64,000 bases of DNA from Bacteroidales bacterium. GTDB taxonomy: Bacteria; Bacteroidota; Bacteroidia; Bacteroidales; P3. Location: positions 22,044-86,043 of the forward strand of contig JAFZTV010000012.1 in NCBI GenBank assembly GCA_017618625.1, read 5' to 3'. A program made the position numbers and the translations under genes. This document shows, one piece after another, positions 38,866 through 47,340 of this stretch. Below the pieces are notes generated by a model. That model had not been told where the DNA came from, searched no databases, and saw only the letters and a list, made by a program, of their open reading frames with translations. Numbering within the stretch: the first letter of the stretch is position 1; each line of letters starts with the position of its first letter.

Positions 38866-41538
38866 ATGACGGGTCAGAAGGATTTGCTTTTTGATTTTGG
38901 AGAGGAGGCTGTGGAGCCTTCGGTGAAGTCTCAGAAAAAGGAGGAGAAGGCCAAGGTGCAGGCAGCACCCGAGGTGAAGACCGCGGCGGCCAAGACGGCT
39001 GAGAAGGAGGAAACGGTTGAGCTGAAGGAGTATGATTTCGGGGAGATTATGAAGTCTTCGACGGAGTATTTCGGCGGTGACGAGCTGGCGGCGTCGGTGT
39101 GGGCGAACAAGTATGCGCTGAGGGATGAGGGGCACATCTATGAGTTGAACCCCGACATGATGCACAGGAGGATAGCGCGGGAGTTTGCAAGAATTGAGCG
39201 GAACTACCCGAACGCGATGACGGAGGATGAGATATACGAGCTGCTGAAAGATTTTAGGTATGTGATACCGCAAGGGAGCCCGATGGCAGGCATAGGAAAC
39301 ACGTTCCAGGTGGTGTCGCTGAGTAACTGCTTTGTGATAGGCAATAGTGGGAACAGCGATTCGTACGGCGGAATTATGAAGATAGATCAGGAGCAGGTGC
39401 AGCTGATGAAGCGGAGAGGCGGAGTTGGGCACGACCTGTCGCACATAAGGCCTGGCGGCAGCCCGGTGAAGAACTGTGCGCTGACTTCGACGGGCATAGT
39501 GCCGTTTATGGAGCGATACAGCAACACCACGCGAGAGGTGGCGCAGGGAGGTAGAAGAGGTGCGCTGATGCTCTCGATATCGATAAAACATCCCGACGCT
39601 GAGAACTTCATAGACGCGAAGCTGGAGCAGGGGAAGATTACGGGAGCGAACGTGTCGGTGAAGATTACGGACGAGTTTATGCAGTGTGTGAAAAGCGGCG
39701 AGCCGTTTGTGCAGCAGTATCCGATAGACTCGTCGGAACCGATGGTGAAGAAAGAGATAGACGCGAGAGCGCTGTGGAACAAGATAATAGCCAACGCATG
39801 GTCGTCGGCGGAGCCAGGGGTTCTGTTCTGGGACACGATTATCAGAGAGAGCGTTCCGGACTGCTACAGTGAGTTTGGATACAAGACGGTTTCGACGAAC
39901 CCCTGTGGCGAGATACCGCTGTGTCCGTATGACAGCTGCCGACTGATGGCGGTGAACCTGTTCAGCTATGTGAAGAATCCGTTTACGAAAGAGGCGGAGT
40001 TTGACCACGAGCTGTTCCGCAAGCATGTGGCGATGGCGCAGCGTTTGATGGACGACCTGATTGACCTGGAGCTAGAGAAGGTGAACATGATATTGGCGAA
40101 GATAGAGAGCGACCCCGAGGACGAGGAGATAAAGCGGGTGGAGAAAAACATGTGGCTGAACATAAAAATGAAGTGCATGGAAGGTAGGCGCACGGGACTG
40201 GGTATCACGGCGGAGGGCGACATGCTGGCCGCCATGGGGCTGAGATACGGCACCGAGGAGGCGACGGAGTTTGCAGTGTCGGTGCAGAGAGAGCTGGCTT
40301 GCGCGGCATACGGGTCGTCGGTGACGATGGCGGAGGAGAGAGGCGCATTCCCGATATATGATTCGGCATTGGAGAAAAACAACCCGTTTATACAGCGGCT
40401 GGCGGAGGCGGACAAGAGCCTCTACAACAAGATGAAGAAGCAGGGCAGACGCAACATTGCGCTGCTGACCATAGCACCCACGGGGTCGGTGAGCATCTGC
40501 ACGCAGACGACATCGGGCATAGAGCCTGTATTCCTGGTCAACTACAAGCGCCGTAAGAAGATTAACCCCAACGACAAAGACGCTTCGAAACATCGCATCA
40601 TAAAGGACGAGAGCGGTGACTTGTTTGAGGAATACAACGTGTTTCATCCGAAGTTTATTGACTGGCTGCGGGTGAACGGATATGATGTTGAGAAGGTTAC
40701 GGCGATGAACGAGAGCGAGTTGGCGAAAGTTGTAGAGAAATCGCCCTACTACAAGGCTACGTCGGCGGACATAGACTGGGTAAGCAAGGTGAGGATGCAG
40801 GGCGAGATACAGAAATGGGTGGACCACTCGATAAGCGTCACGGTGAACATACCGAAGGAGACGAGCAAGGAGATGGTGAGCCAGATATATATGACCGCGT
40901 GGGAGAGTGGGTGCAAGGGGTGCACGATATACCGCGAGGGTTCGAGGAACGGAGTGCTGGTGTCGAACACGGAGTCGAAAGAGCAGCAGTTTCATGAGAC
41001 CCACGCGCCGAAACGTCCGAAGAAACTGGATGCGGAGATATTGAGATTCAAGAACAACAGCGAAGACTGGATAGCTGTGGTGGGTATGTATGAGGGACAT
41101 CCGTATGAGATTTTCACGGGCAAGGCGGATGCTTTTGTGCTGCCCAAGTGGGTTGAGAAGGGATATGTTATACGCACGAAGGAACAGGGTGCCGAACATG
41201 CACGCTACGATTTCCAGTTCCTGGACAAGGACGGCTACAGGGTGACCATAGAGGGGTTGTCGAGGATGTTCGACCAGGAGTACTGGAACTATGCGAAGCT
41301 GATATCGGGCATACTGCGTCACGGCATGCCGATACCCAACGTGGTGGAGCTTATCAGCAAGCTGAACTTCAACGAAGACAGCATCACAACGTGGAAAAAC
41401 GGAGTGGCGAGAGCCCTGAAACGCTATATCAAAGACGGCTCGGCAGCTGGGGAAGCCTGCCCCGACTGCGGCAGCCAGCTGGTTTATAGTGGAGGGTGTA
41501 AGAGCTGTCCTAACTGCGGCTGGAGCAAGTGCAGCTGA
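38866..41538 (+). CDS. nrdJ: Adenosylcobalamin-dependent ribonucleotide reductase, class II (890 aa)
   Basis: Reduces ribonucleotides with B12 as radical source, oxygen-independent. Active-site Cys in LSNCFV (C155) and NPCGE (C347), GGVGHDLSHIRPGGSPV, APTGSVSICTQTTSGIEP, and GCKGCTIYREGSR are class II features. A C-terminal Cys-rich tail (CPDCG...CKSCPNCGWSKC) carries the redox or zinc cysteines. Residues about 15-55 are an unusual Lys/Ala/Glu-rich extension before EYDFGEIM. Codon use is strongly G-ending. Followed by a terminator. No class I or III partner is in view. Confidence 0.95.
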   Translation: MTGQKDLLFDFGEEAVEPSVKSQKKEEKAKVQAAPEVKTAAAKTAEKEETVELKEYDFGEIMKSSTEYFGGDELAASVWANKYALRDEGHIYELNPDMMHRRIAREFARIERNYPNAMTEDEIYELLKDFRYVIPQGSPMAGIGNTFQVVSLSNCFVIGNSGNSDSYGGIMKIDQEQVQLMKRRGGVGHDLSHIRPGGSPVKNCALTSTGIVPFMERYSNTTREVAQGGRRGALMLSISIKHPDAENFIDAKLEQGKITGANVSVKITDEFMQCVKSGEPFVQQYPIDSSEPMVKKEIDARALWNKIIANAWSSAEPGVLFWDTIIRESVPDCYSEFGYKTVSTNPCGEIPLCPYDSCRLMAVNLFSYVKNPFTKEAEFDHELFRKHVAMAQRLMDDLIDLELEKVNMILAKIESDPEDEEIKRVEKNMWLNIKMKCMEGRRTGLGITAEGDMLAAMGLRYGTEEATEFAVSVQRELACAAYGSSVTMAEERGAFPIYDSALEKNNPFIQRLAEADKSLYNKMKKQGRRNIALLTIAPTGSVSICTQTTSGIEPVFLVNYKRRKKINPNDKDASKHRIIKDESGDLFEEYNVFHPKFIDWLRVNGYDVEKVTAMNESELAKVVEKSPYYKATSADIDWVSKVRMQGEIQKWVDHSISVTVNIPKETSKEMVSQIYMTAWESGCKGCTIYREGSRNGVLVSNTESKEQQFHETHAPKRPKKLDAEILRFKNNSEDWIAVVGMYEGHPYEIFTGKADAFVLPKWVEKGYVIRTKEQGAEHARYDFQFLDKDGYRVTIEGLSRMFDQEYWNYAKLISGILRHGMPIPNVVELISKLNFNEDSITTWKNGVARALKRYIKDGSAAGEACPDCGSQLVYSGGCKSCPNCGWSKCS

Positions 41539-41564
41539 CCTTCATAACACAAACATATTTTCCC

Positions 41565-41600
41565 ACGGCTCCCATTGGTTTGGGGGCCGTTCTTTTTTTT
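41565..41600 (+). terminator. Terminator after nrdJ
   Basis: ACGGCTCCCA (41565-41574) pairs with TGGGGGCCGT (41581-41590), then a run of T. Confidence 0.85.
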
Positions 41601-41717
41601 TCGCGGTCGATGGATGAGTATATTGTTGAAAAAATATAAAGGGTTGATACAGTGGTGTGTGTGATGTTGTTAAGAAAAAAATGTTTATAAAATCCGTAAA
41701 GTATGAATTAATTTCAT

Positions 41718-41725
41718 TAACTTTG
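41718..41725 (+). promoter_or_regulatory. -7 box (TAACTTTG) for the atp operon
   Basis: Exact TAnnTTTG match, leaving a leader of about 95 nt before atpE. The terminator just upstream makes an independent promoter likely. Confidence 0.6.
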
Positions 41726-41785
41726 CCACTCCAAAAGTTTGTAAAACTTAAAGGAGTGTTAAAACACAACGAGTGTAGAAATTAG

Positions 41786-42067
<282 letters not shown>

Positions 42068-42100
42068 TGGAAGGCCGGCAAGGTTGAACAACAAACCGAC

Positions 42101-42144
42101 GGAGCGGCCGACGAAAGCGATTGGCCCAGAAGGCCGCTCCTTTT
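42101..42144 (+). terminator. Attenuator-like stem between atpE and atpF
   Basis: GGAGCGGCC (42101-42109) pairs perfectly with GGCCGCTCC (42132-42140) and is followed by TTTT. Partial termination or 3'-end protection here would raise atpE mRNA relative to the rest of the operon. Confidence 0.6.
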
Positions 42145-42170
42145 AAAAACGCAAACAAAAACAATTATAT

Positions 42171-42668
42171 ATGAACAATCCTTTGATAAGTCCGGGCATA
42201 GGTGTATTCTTCTGGATGCTTGTGTCGTTCGGCATTTTGGTTTTCATCCTTGGCAAATGGGCATGGCCCGTGATGATTAAGGCTCTGAAAAACCGCGAGA
42301 CCGCCATTGCCAACTCCCTCAACGCCGCCGAGAAGGCCCGTGAGGAAATGAAAATGCTGAAGAGCGGCAAGGAAGAGGAGCTGCGCCAGGCCAAGCAGGA
42401 ACGTGACGAGATTCTGCACAACGCCCGTATGACGAGCGAGCAGATAATCGAAGACGCCCGCAAGAAAGCCAGCGAGGAGATAGTGCGTATGCGCGAGGAG
42501 GCTATCGAGAGCATCAACAACGAGAAACTCCGCGCCATGCACGACCTGAAGAACCAGATAGCCACCCTCTCCATTGACATAGCCGAGAAACTCATCAAGG
42601 CCGAGCTGGTGAATACCGAAGCCGCCAAGAGTCTCGTAAACTCGGAGCTGGAAAAAGCCGAATTGTAA
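42171..42668 (+). CDS. atpF: ATP synthase F0 subunit b (165 aa)
   Basis: Peripheral stalk. One N-terminal membrane helix (GIGVFFWMLVSFGILVFILG) and a long charged coiled coil (NAAEKAREEMKMLKSGKEEE..., IIEDARKKASEEIVRMREEA). Length is normal for subunit b. Second gene of the cluster after an attenuator-like stem; 18 bp before atpH. Confidence 0.94.
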   Translation: MNNPLISPGIGVFFWMLVSFGILVFILGKWAWPVMIKALKNRETAIANSLNAAEKAREEMKMLKSGKEEELRQAKQERDEILHNARMTSEQIIEDARKKASEEIVRMREEAIESINNEKLRAMHDLKNQIATLSIDIAEKLIKAELVNTEAAKSLVNSELEKAEL

Positions 42669-42686
42669 GAATAAAAATTCTGCGAA

Positions 42687-43244
42687 GTGGAAAGTTACAG
42701 AATTAATACAAATTACGCTAAAGCGCTGTTTATGCTGGCGGGCGAGACCGGCCGCTACGACGAAGTGGCTACCGATATGAGGCTGGTGAGTAGCGTGTGT
42801 GGTGAAAACCGTGTGCTGAACTCGGTGTTCAACAACCCGACTATTCTTGAGGACAAGAAACGCGCCATCGTGGCTGACCTCTTTGGCGAGAAAGTATGCC
42901 GCGAGTCGCTGGCGTTCCTGAACTTTGTGGTCAAGAAAAACCGTTCGGTGAACCTGCGAGGCATTGCCGACGCCTATCTGGAGATGTACCGCGAAAGCAA
43001 GAACGTCATCCTGTCGAAGCTCACTACCGCCTTTGAGGTGGACGAGAGCGTGAAACAGGAGGTGTCGAAACTTGTGAGCTCGCATACTGGCAAGACCGTT
43101 GAACTTGAAACCAAGGTTGACCAGAGCATCATAGGTGGCTTGATGGTGGAGTTCAACAACACCATGTATGACGGACGCATAAGCGCCAAGATAGCGAAGC
43201 TGCGCAGAGAGTTCAACAAGAACTACTACGAAAGCAAACTTTGA
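42687..43244 (+). CDS. atpH: ATP synthase F1 subunit delta (185 aa)
   Basis: Links the peripheral stalk to F1. INTNYAKALFMLAGETGRYDE at the N-terminus and the C-terminal VDQSIIGGLMVEFNNTMYDGRISAKIAKLRREF are the family's signatures (G-G-x-x-x-x-F/I-x-x-x-x-x-D-G-S/R). Normal length; between atpF and atpA. Confidence 0.95.
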   Translation: MESYRINTNYAKALFMLAGETGRYDEVATDMRLVSSVCGENRVLNSVFNNPTILEDKKRAIVADLFGEKVCRESLAFLNFVVKKNRSVNLRGIADAYLEMYRESKNVILSKLTTAFEVDESVKQEVSKLVSSHTGKTVELETKVDQSIIGGLMVEFNNTMYDGRISAKIAKLRREFNKNYYESKL

Positions 43245-43270
43245 AAATTAACTACTAAACAATAGAACGT

Positions 43271-44851
43271 ATGTCAGAAATCAAACCTGCCGAAGTATCG
43301 GCGATTCTGAAGAAACAGCTGGCTGATGTCAATCTCGATGTGGCATTGGAGGAGGTCGGCACAGTGCTTACCGTCGGAGATGGCATTGCACGTGTCTATG
43401 GCCTCAACAACGCCCAGTCGGGCGAGCTGGTAGAGTTCGAGTCGGGTGAGCAGGGCATCGTCCAGAACCTTGAGGAGGACAATGTCGGTATCGTGATGCT
43501 TGCCGAATCCAACTGCATCAACGAGGGCGACACCGTGAAACGTACCAAACGTATTGCGTCGGTCAAGGTCGGCGAGAAGCTTGTTGGCCGTGTAATCAAC
43601 ACCATTGGCGAACCCATCGACGGTAAAGGTCCCATAGAGGGCGAACTGTTCGACATGCCTTTGGAGCGCAAGGCTCCCGGCGTTATCTATCGTCAGCCTG
43701 TGGAGCAGCCTCTGCAGACAGGTATCAAGGCTATCGACTCGATGATTCCTATCGGACGTGGACAGCGTGAGCTTATCATTGGCGACCGCCAGACTGGTAA
43801 GACTGCAATCGCCATTGACACCATCATCAATCAGAAGAATTTTTACGATGCCGGAGACCCGGTTTACTGCATATATGTAGCTTGTGGACAGAAGGGTTCC
43901 ACCGTGGCCAACATGGTGAAGAACCTTGAGGAGAAAGGTGCTATGGCCTACACCATCGTGGTGGCCGCTACCGCTTCCGACCCCGCCGCTATGCAGTTCT
44001 ACGCACCGTTTGCAGGTGCCGCTATCGGAGAGTACTTCCGCGACACGGGACGTAACGCACTGGTCATCTACGACGACCTTTCGAAGCAGGCCGTGGCTTA
44101 CCGTGAAGTCTCGTTGCTTCTCCGTCGTCCGCCCGGACGTGAGGCTTACCCTGGTGACGTGTTCTACCTGCACAGCCGTCTGCTTGAGCGTGCCGCCCGT
44201 ATCATCCAGAACGATGACATAGCCGCTCAGATGAACGACCTGCCAGAGTCGTTGAAGGGCAAGGTGAAAGGCGGTGGTTCGTTGACAGCTCTGCCTATCA
44301 TCGAGACACAGGCTGGTGACGTCTCGGCATATATCCCGACCAACGTGATTTCCATCACCGACGGACAGATATTCCTCGAGACCAACCTCTTCAACTCGGG
44401 TGTGCGTCCTGCTATCAACGTCGGTATCTCGGTGTCGCGTGTGGGTGGTAAGGCACAGATTAAGTCGATGAAGAAAATCGCTGGTACGTTGAAACTCGAC
44501 CAGGCCCAGTATCGTGAGTTGGAGGCTTTCTCGAAGTTCGGTTCCGACCTCGACGCCGCCACCAAGGCAGTGCTCGACAAGGGCGCCCGCAACGTCGAAA
44601 TCCTGAAACAACCGCAATACACGCCTATGCCAGTTGAGGATCAGGTTGCTATCATCTTCTGCGGAACAAAGGGCTTGTTGCAGAAAGTGCCGGTTGACAA
44701 AGTCCGCGATTTCGAAATCGAGTACCTGTTCTTCCTGCGTCAGAACCATGCTTCAGTGCTTGAAAACCTCAAGAAAGGCAAACTGCTCGACGAGGATATG
44801 GAGACGCTGAAGAAAGTGGCTCTCGATTTCGCAGGCAAGTATGCGAAGTAA
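43271..44851 (+). CDS. atpA: ATP synthase F1 subunit alpha (526 aa)
   Basis: Nucleotide-binding, mainly regulatory subunit. P-loop [11 protein letters not shown] (about 177-187), [74 protein letters not shown], and [15 protein letters not shown] are all present. Full length. Confidence 0.98.
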   Translation: MSEIKPAEVSAILKKQLADVNLDVALEEVGTVLTVGDGIARVYGLNNAQSGELVEFESGEQGIVQNLEEDNVGIVMLAESNCINEGDTVKRTKRIASVKVGEKLVGRVINTIGEPIDGKGPIEGELFDMPLERKAPGVIYRQPVEQPLQTGIKAIDSMIPIGRGQRELIIGDRQTGKTAIAIDTIINQKNFYDAGDPVYCIYVACGQKGSTVANMVKNLEEKGAMAYTIVVAATASDPAAMQFYAPFAGAAIGEYFRDTGRNALVIYDDLSKQAVAYREVSLLLRRPPGREAYPGDVFYLHSRLLERAARIIQNDDIAAQMNDLPESLKGKVKGGGSLTALPIIETQAGDVSAYIPTNVISITDGQIFLETNLFNSGVRPAINVGISVSRVGGKAQIKSMKKIAGTLKLDQAQYRELEAFSKFGSDLDAATKAVLDKGARNVEILKQPQYTPMPVEDQVAIIFCGTKGLLQKVPVDKVRDFEIEYLFFLRQNHASVLENLKKGKLLDEDMETLKKVALDFAGKYAK

Positions 44852-44865
44852 CGATTGAATGTTTA

Positions 44866-44909
44866 AATGTGTGATTGTTTGGGTGTCGAAACCCAAGCAA
44901 TCACGCATT
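44866..44909 (+). other. Long hairpin between atpA and atpG
   Basis: A 19-bp arm (44866-44884, GTGATTGTTTGGGT inside) pairs with 44891-44909 through two G-U pairs and a 6-nt GTCGAA loop. No T-run follows, so it looks like an RNA processing or stability element rather than a terminator. Confidence 0.65.
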
Positions 44910-44935
44910 CAGACAATAACCAATAATAAAAGTCA

Positions 44936-45808
44936 ATGGCTAATTTAAAGGAAGTACGCACCCGTATAGGCTCGGTGAGCTCGACGCAGCAGATTACCTC
45001 CGCCATGAAGATGGTTTCGGCGGCTAAGTTCCGCCGTGCGCAAAATGCCATACTCGGCATGCGTCCATACTCGGCCCAGCTCAACGAGATAATGAACGAC
45101 ATCGACGTTGAGGACGGAGTTGTGACACCATATCACGATGCCCGAAAGGTGGACAATGTGCTGCTGGTGGTTGTGACCTCGAACAAGGGTCTTTGCGGAG
45201 CGTTCAACTCTAACGTCATAAAAGAGGCCACCGCCCGTGTGAACCACTATACCAACGAGGAGAAAGTTTCCACGTTGCACATGATTACCATCGGCAAACG
45301 CGCCACGGAGTTTTTCGGCAAACGTAAGATGAATGTGATTGAAAGCCATGATGAGTTGCTTGACAAGCCGGCATTCGATAACGTTGCAACGTTGGCCGAC
45401 AGCGTGATGAATTCGTTTTGCGACAAGAAGTATGACCGCGTGGAGTTGATATATAACCAGTTTAAGAATTCGTTGGTTCAGATTCTCTCGACCGAGCAGT
45501 TCCTGCCGGTTGTGCCGAAAAAGGCGGACTCGGTGACCTCCAAACGCAATGATTATATCTACGAGCCTGGCAAGGTCGAGATAATGCGAGAGATGGTTCC
45601 GCTGACGCTGCGGTCGCACTTCTACCGTGTGATACTCGACTCGCTTGCAGCCGAGCACGGCGCACGCATGAACGCCATGCAGAAAGCCACCGACAATGCT
45701 ACAGAACTTTTGAAAGAACTGAAACTTAGTTACAACAAAGCTCGTCAGGCCGCAATTACGAACGAGATTATCGAGATTGTGAGCGGTTCGGAAGCATTGA
45801 AAGGATAG
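44936..45808 (+). CDS. atpG: ATP synthase F1 subunit gamma (290 aa)
   Basis: Central rotor shaft. MANLKEVRTRIGSVSSTQQI at the N-terminus (TSAMKMVSAAKFRRA follows), SNKGLCGAFNSNV, and the C-terminal ARMNAMQKATDNATELLKEL (then KLSYNKARQAAITNEIIEIVSG) are diagnostic. Last gene of the cluster, followed by a terminator. The beta and epsilon genes are not in the window. Confidence 0.97.
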   Translation: MANLKEVRTRIGSVSSTQQITSAMKMVSAAKFRRAQNAILGMRPYSAQLNEIMNDIDVEDGVVTPYHDARKVDNVLLVVVTSNKGLCGAFNSNVIKEATARVNHYTNEEKVSTLHMITIGKRATEFFGKRKMNVIESHDELLDKPAFDNVATLADSVMNSFCDKKYDRVELIYNQFKNSLVQILSTEQFLPVVPKKADSVTSKRNDYIYEPGKVEIMREMVPLTLRSHFYRVILDSLAAEHGARMNAMQKATDNATELLKELKLSYNKARQAAITNEIIEIVSGSEALKG

Positions 45809-45840
45809 TTGTCAGACAGCGACTAGAAGTCTCAAAACGA

Positions 45841-45877
45841 GAGCCAAAATCGTATGGTTTTTGGCTCTTTTTGTTTT
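45841..45877 (+). terminator. Terminator after atpG
   Basis: GAGCCAAAA (45841-45849) pairs with TTTTGGCTC (45859-45867), then a T-run. Confidence 0.85.
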
Positions 45878-45937
45878 TTTAATAATTCTTTTGTTACTTT
45901 GGTGGTCAAAAAACGTACACAATCAATAAAATATTAG

Positions 45938-45945
45938 TACATTTG
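45938..45945 (+). promoter_or_regulatory. -7 box (TACATTTG) for the MFS transporter
   Basis: Exact TAnnTTTG match 29 bp upstream of ATG 45975. The GTG at 45963 would leave a very short leader and is less likely. Confidence 0.6.
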
Positions 45946-45974
45946 CAATTTGAATAGAAAGTGTGCAAAAAACA

Positions 45975-47282
45975 ATGGAAAAAAAGCAAAACTTTATAGT
46001 TCCGATAATTGTGATGATTTTCATATTTGCCATGATTTCATTCGTGACCAATATGGCTGCTCCTTTTGGCAATATATGGAAGAATCACTACGAGTGGGCC
46101 GGTATGCTCGGAAACCTTATGAACTTTCTGGCATACTTGATAATGGGCATACCTGCGGGTAAGATGCTTTCGAAAATTGGCTATAAGCGCACTGCGCTTG
46201 TGGCTCTTGCCGTAGGTTTCATAGGCATGGTTGTCCAATATCTCTCCAGCCTTGTTGGTGCCGACACCGCTACGTTTTCGGTGAATGGAGAGCCCGTGAT
46301 GCTGAATTTCCTGATTTATTTGCTGGGAGCCTTCATCTGTGGTTTCTGTGTTTGCATGCTCAACACTGTGGTTAACCCGATGCTTAACACCCTCGGAGGT
46401 GGCGGCAATCGTGGCAATCAGCTCATACAGACAGGGGGAACCCTCAATTCGCTTACTGGAACCCTCACTCCGCTGCTTGTCGGAGCCATGATTGGTCAGG
46501 TGACCGACAGCACGGCAATGAAAGATGTATCGCCATTACTTTTCATTGCGATGGGCGTGTTTGCCGTGGCATTCGTTATCATACTCTGTGTAAGTATTCC
46601 CGAGCCGAACCTGAACCGTGCAAAGAGTGACGGCAAAGACAAGTACAGTGCGTGGAGTTTCCGCCACCTTGTGCTTGGTGTTGTAGCGATATTCTTCTAT
46701 GTGGGTACCGAGGTAGGCATACCCGCCGAGTTGAACTTCTACCTTACTGATATCGACGGTAAAGGCACTGGAGCGGCCATCGGAGGTGCGATAGCGGCAG
46801 TTTACTGGCTGCTTATGATGGTTGGCCGAGCCGCCAGCACTGCGATAAGCGGAAAAGTCTCTACCCGTACACAGCTTACCTTTGTTGCAACACTTGCCAT
46901 TGTTTTTGTTGTGGTGGCAATATTCCTTCCGTCGAGCATCCGTGTTTCGATGCCGGGATACAGCGTTGCCGATGGCTTCAAGATGTTCAGCGTACCGGTC
47001 AGTGCTTTGTTTCTTGTGCTCTGTGGCCTCTGCACCTCGCTTATGTGGGGCGGTATTTTCAACCTCTCGGTCGAGGGACTTGGCAAATACACTGAGCAGG
47101 CTTCGGGCATCTTCATGATGATGGTTGTAGGTGGTGGCGTGATGCCGTTTATCCAGGACCAGATAGCCCGAGTGAGCAGCTATATGACCAGCTATTGGCT
47201 CGTAGTGGCGATGCTCGTATATATACTCTTCTATGCCCTTGTTGGCAGCAAAAATGTGAATAAAGATATACCGACTGAATAA
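45975..47282 (+). CDS. Sugar MFS transporter, FucP/FHS type (435 aa)
   Basis: Twelve predicted membrane helices of the fucose/glucose-galactose:proton symporter family common in Bacteroidetes. FIVPIIVMIFIFAMISFVTN and WAGMLGNLMNFLAYLIMGIPAGKMLSKIGYKRTALVAL (A-motif region with G-x-x-x-x-x-x-G-Y/R-K/R), a large central loop, and a C-terminal VGGGVMPFIQDQIARVSS block that is distinctive of this group. Substrate not determinable from sequence. Monocistronic. Confidence 0.88.
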   Translation: MEKKQNFIVPIIVMIFIFAMISFVTNMAAPFGNIWKNHYEWAGMLGNLMNFLAYLIMGIPAGKMLSKIGYKRTALVALAVGFIGMVVQYLSSLVGADTATFSVNGEPVMLNFLIYLLGAFICGFCVCMLNTVVNPMLNTLGGGGNRGNQLIQTGGTLNSLTGTLTPLLVGAMIGQVTDSTAMKDVSPLLFIAMGVFAVAFVIILCVSIPEPNLNRAKSDGKDKYSAWSFRHLVLGVVAIFFYVGTEVGIPAELNFYLTDIDGKGTGAAIGGAIAAVYWLLMMVGRAASTAISGKVSTRTQLTFVATLAIVFVVVAIFLPSSIRVSMPGYSVADGFKMFSVPVSALFLVLCGLCTSLMWGGIFNLSVEGLGKYTEQASGIFMMMVVGGGVMPFIQDQIARVSSYMTSYWLVVAMLVYILFYALVGSKNVNKDIPTE

Positions 47283-47340
47283 GTATGATGCAAATTGCTT
47301 GAGCGGCAAGACATTCGATTAATTGACAATAACAAGCCTT

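Noticed and set aside
43274..44749. 491-aa minus-strand frame opposite atpA
   Set aside because: Shadow frame; atpA on the + strand is unambiguous.
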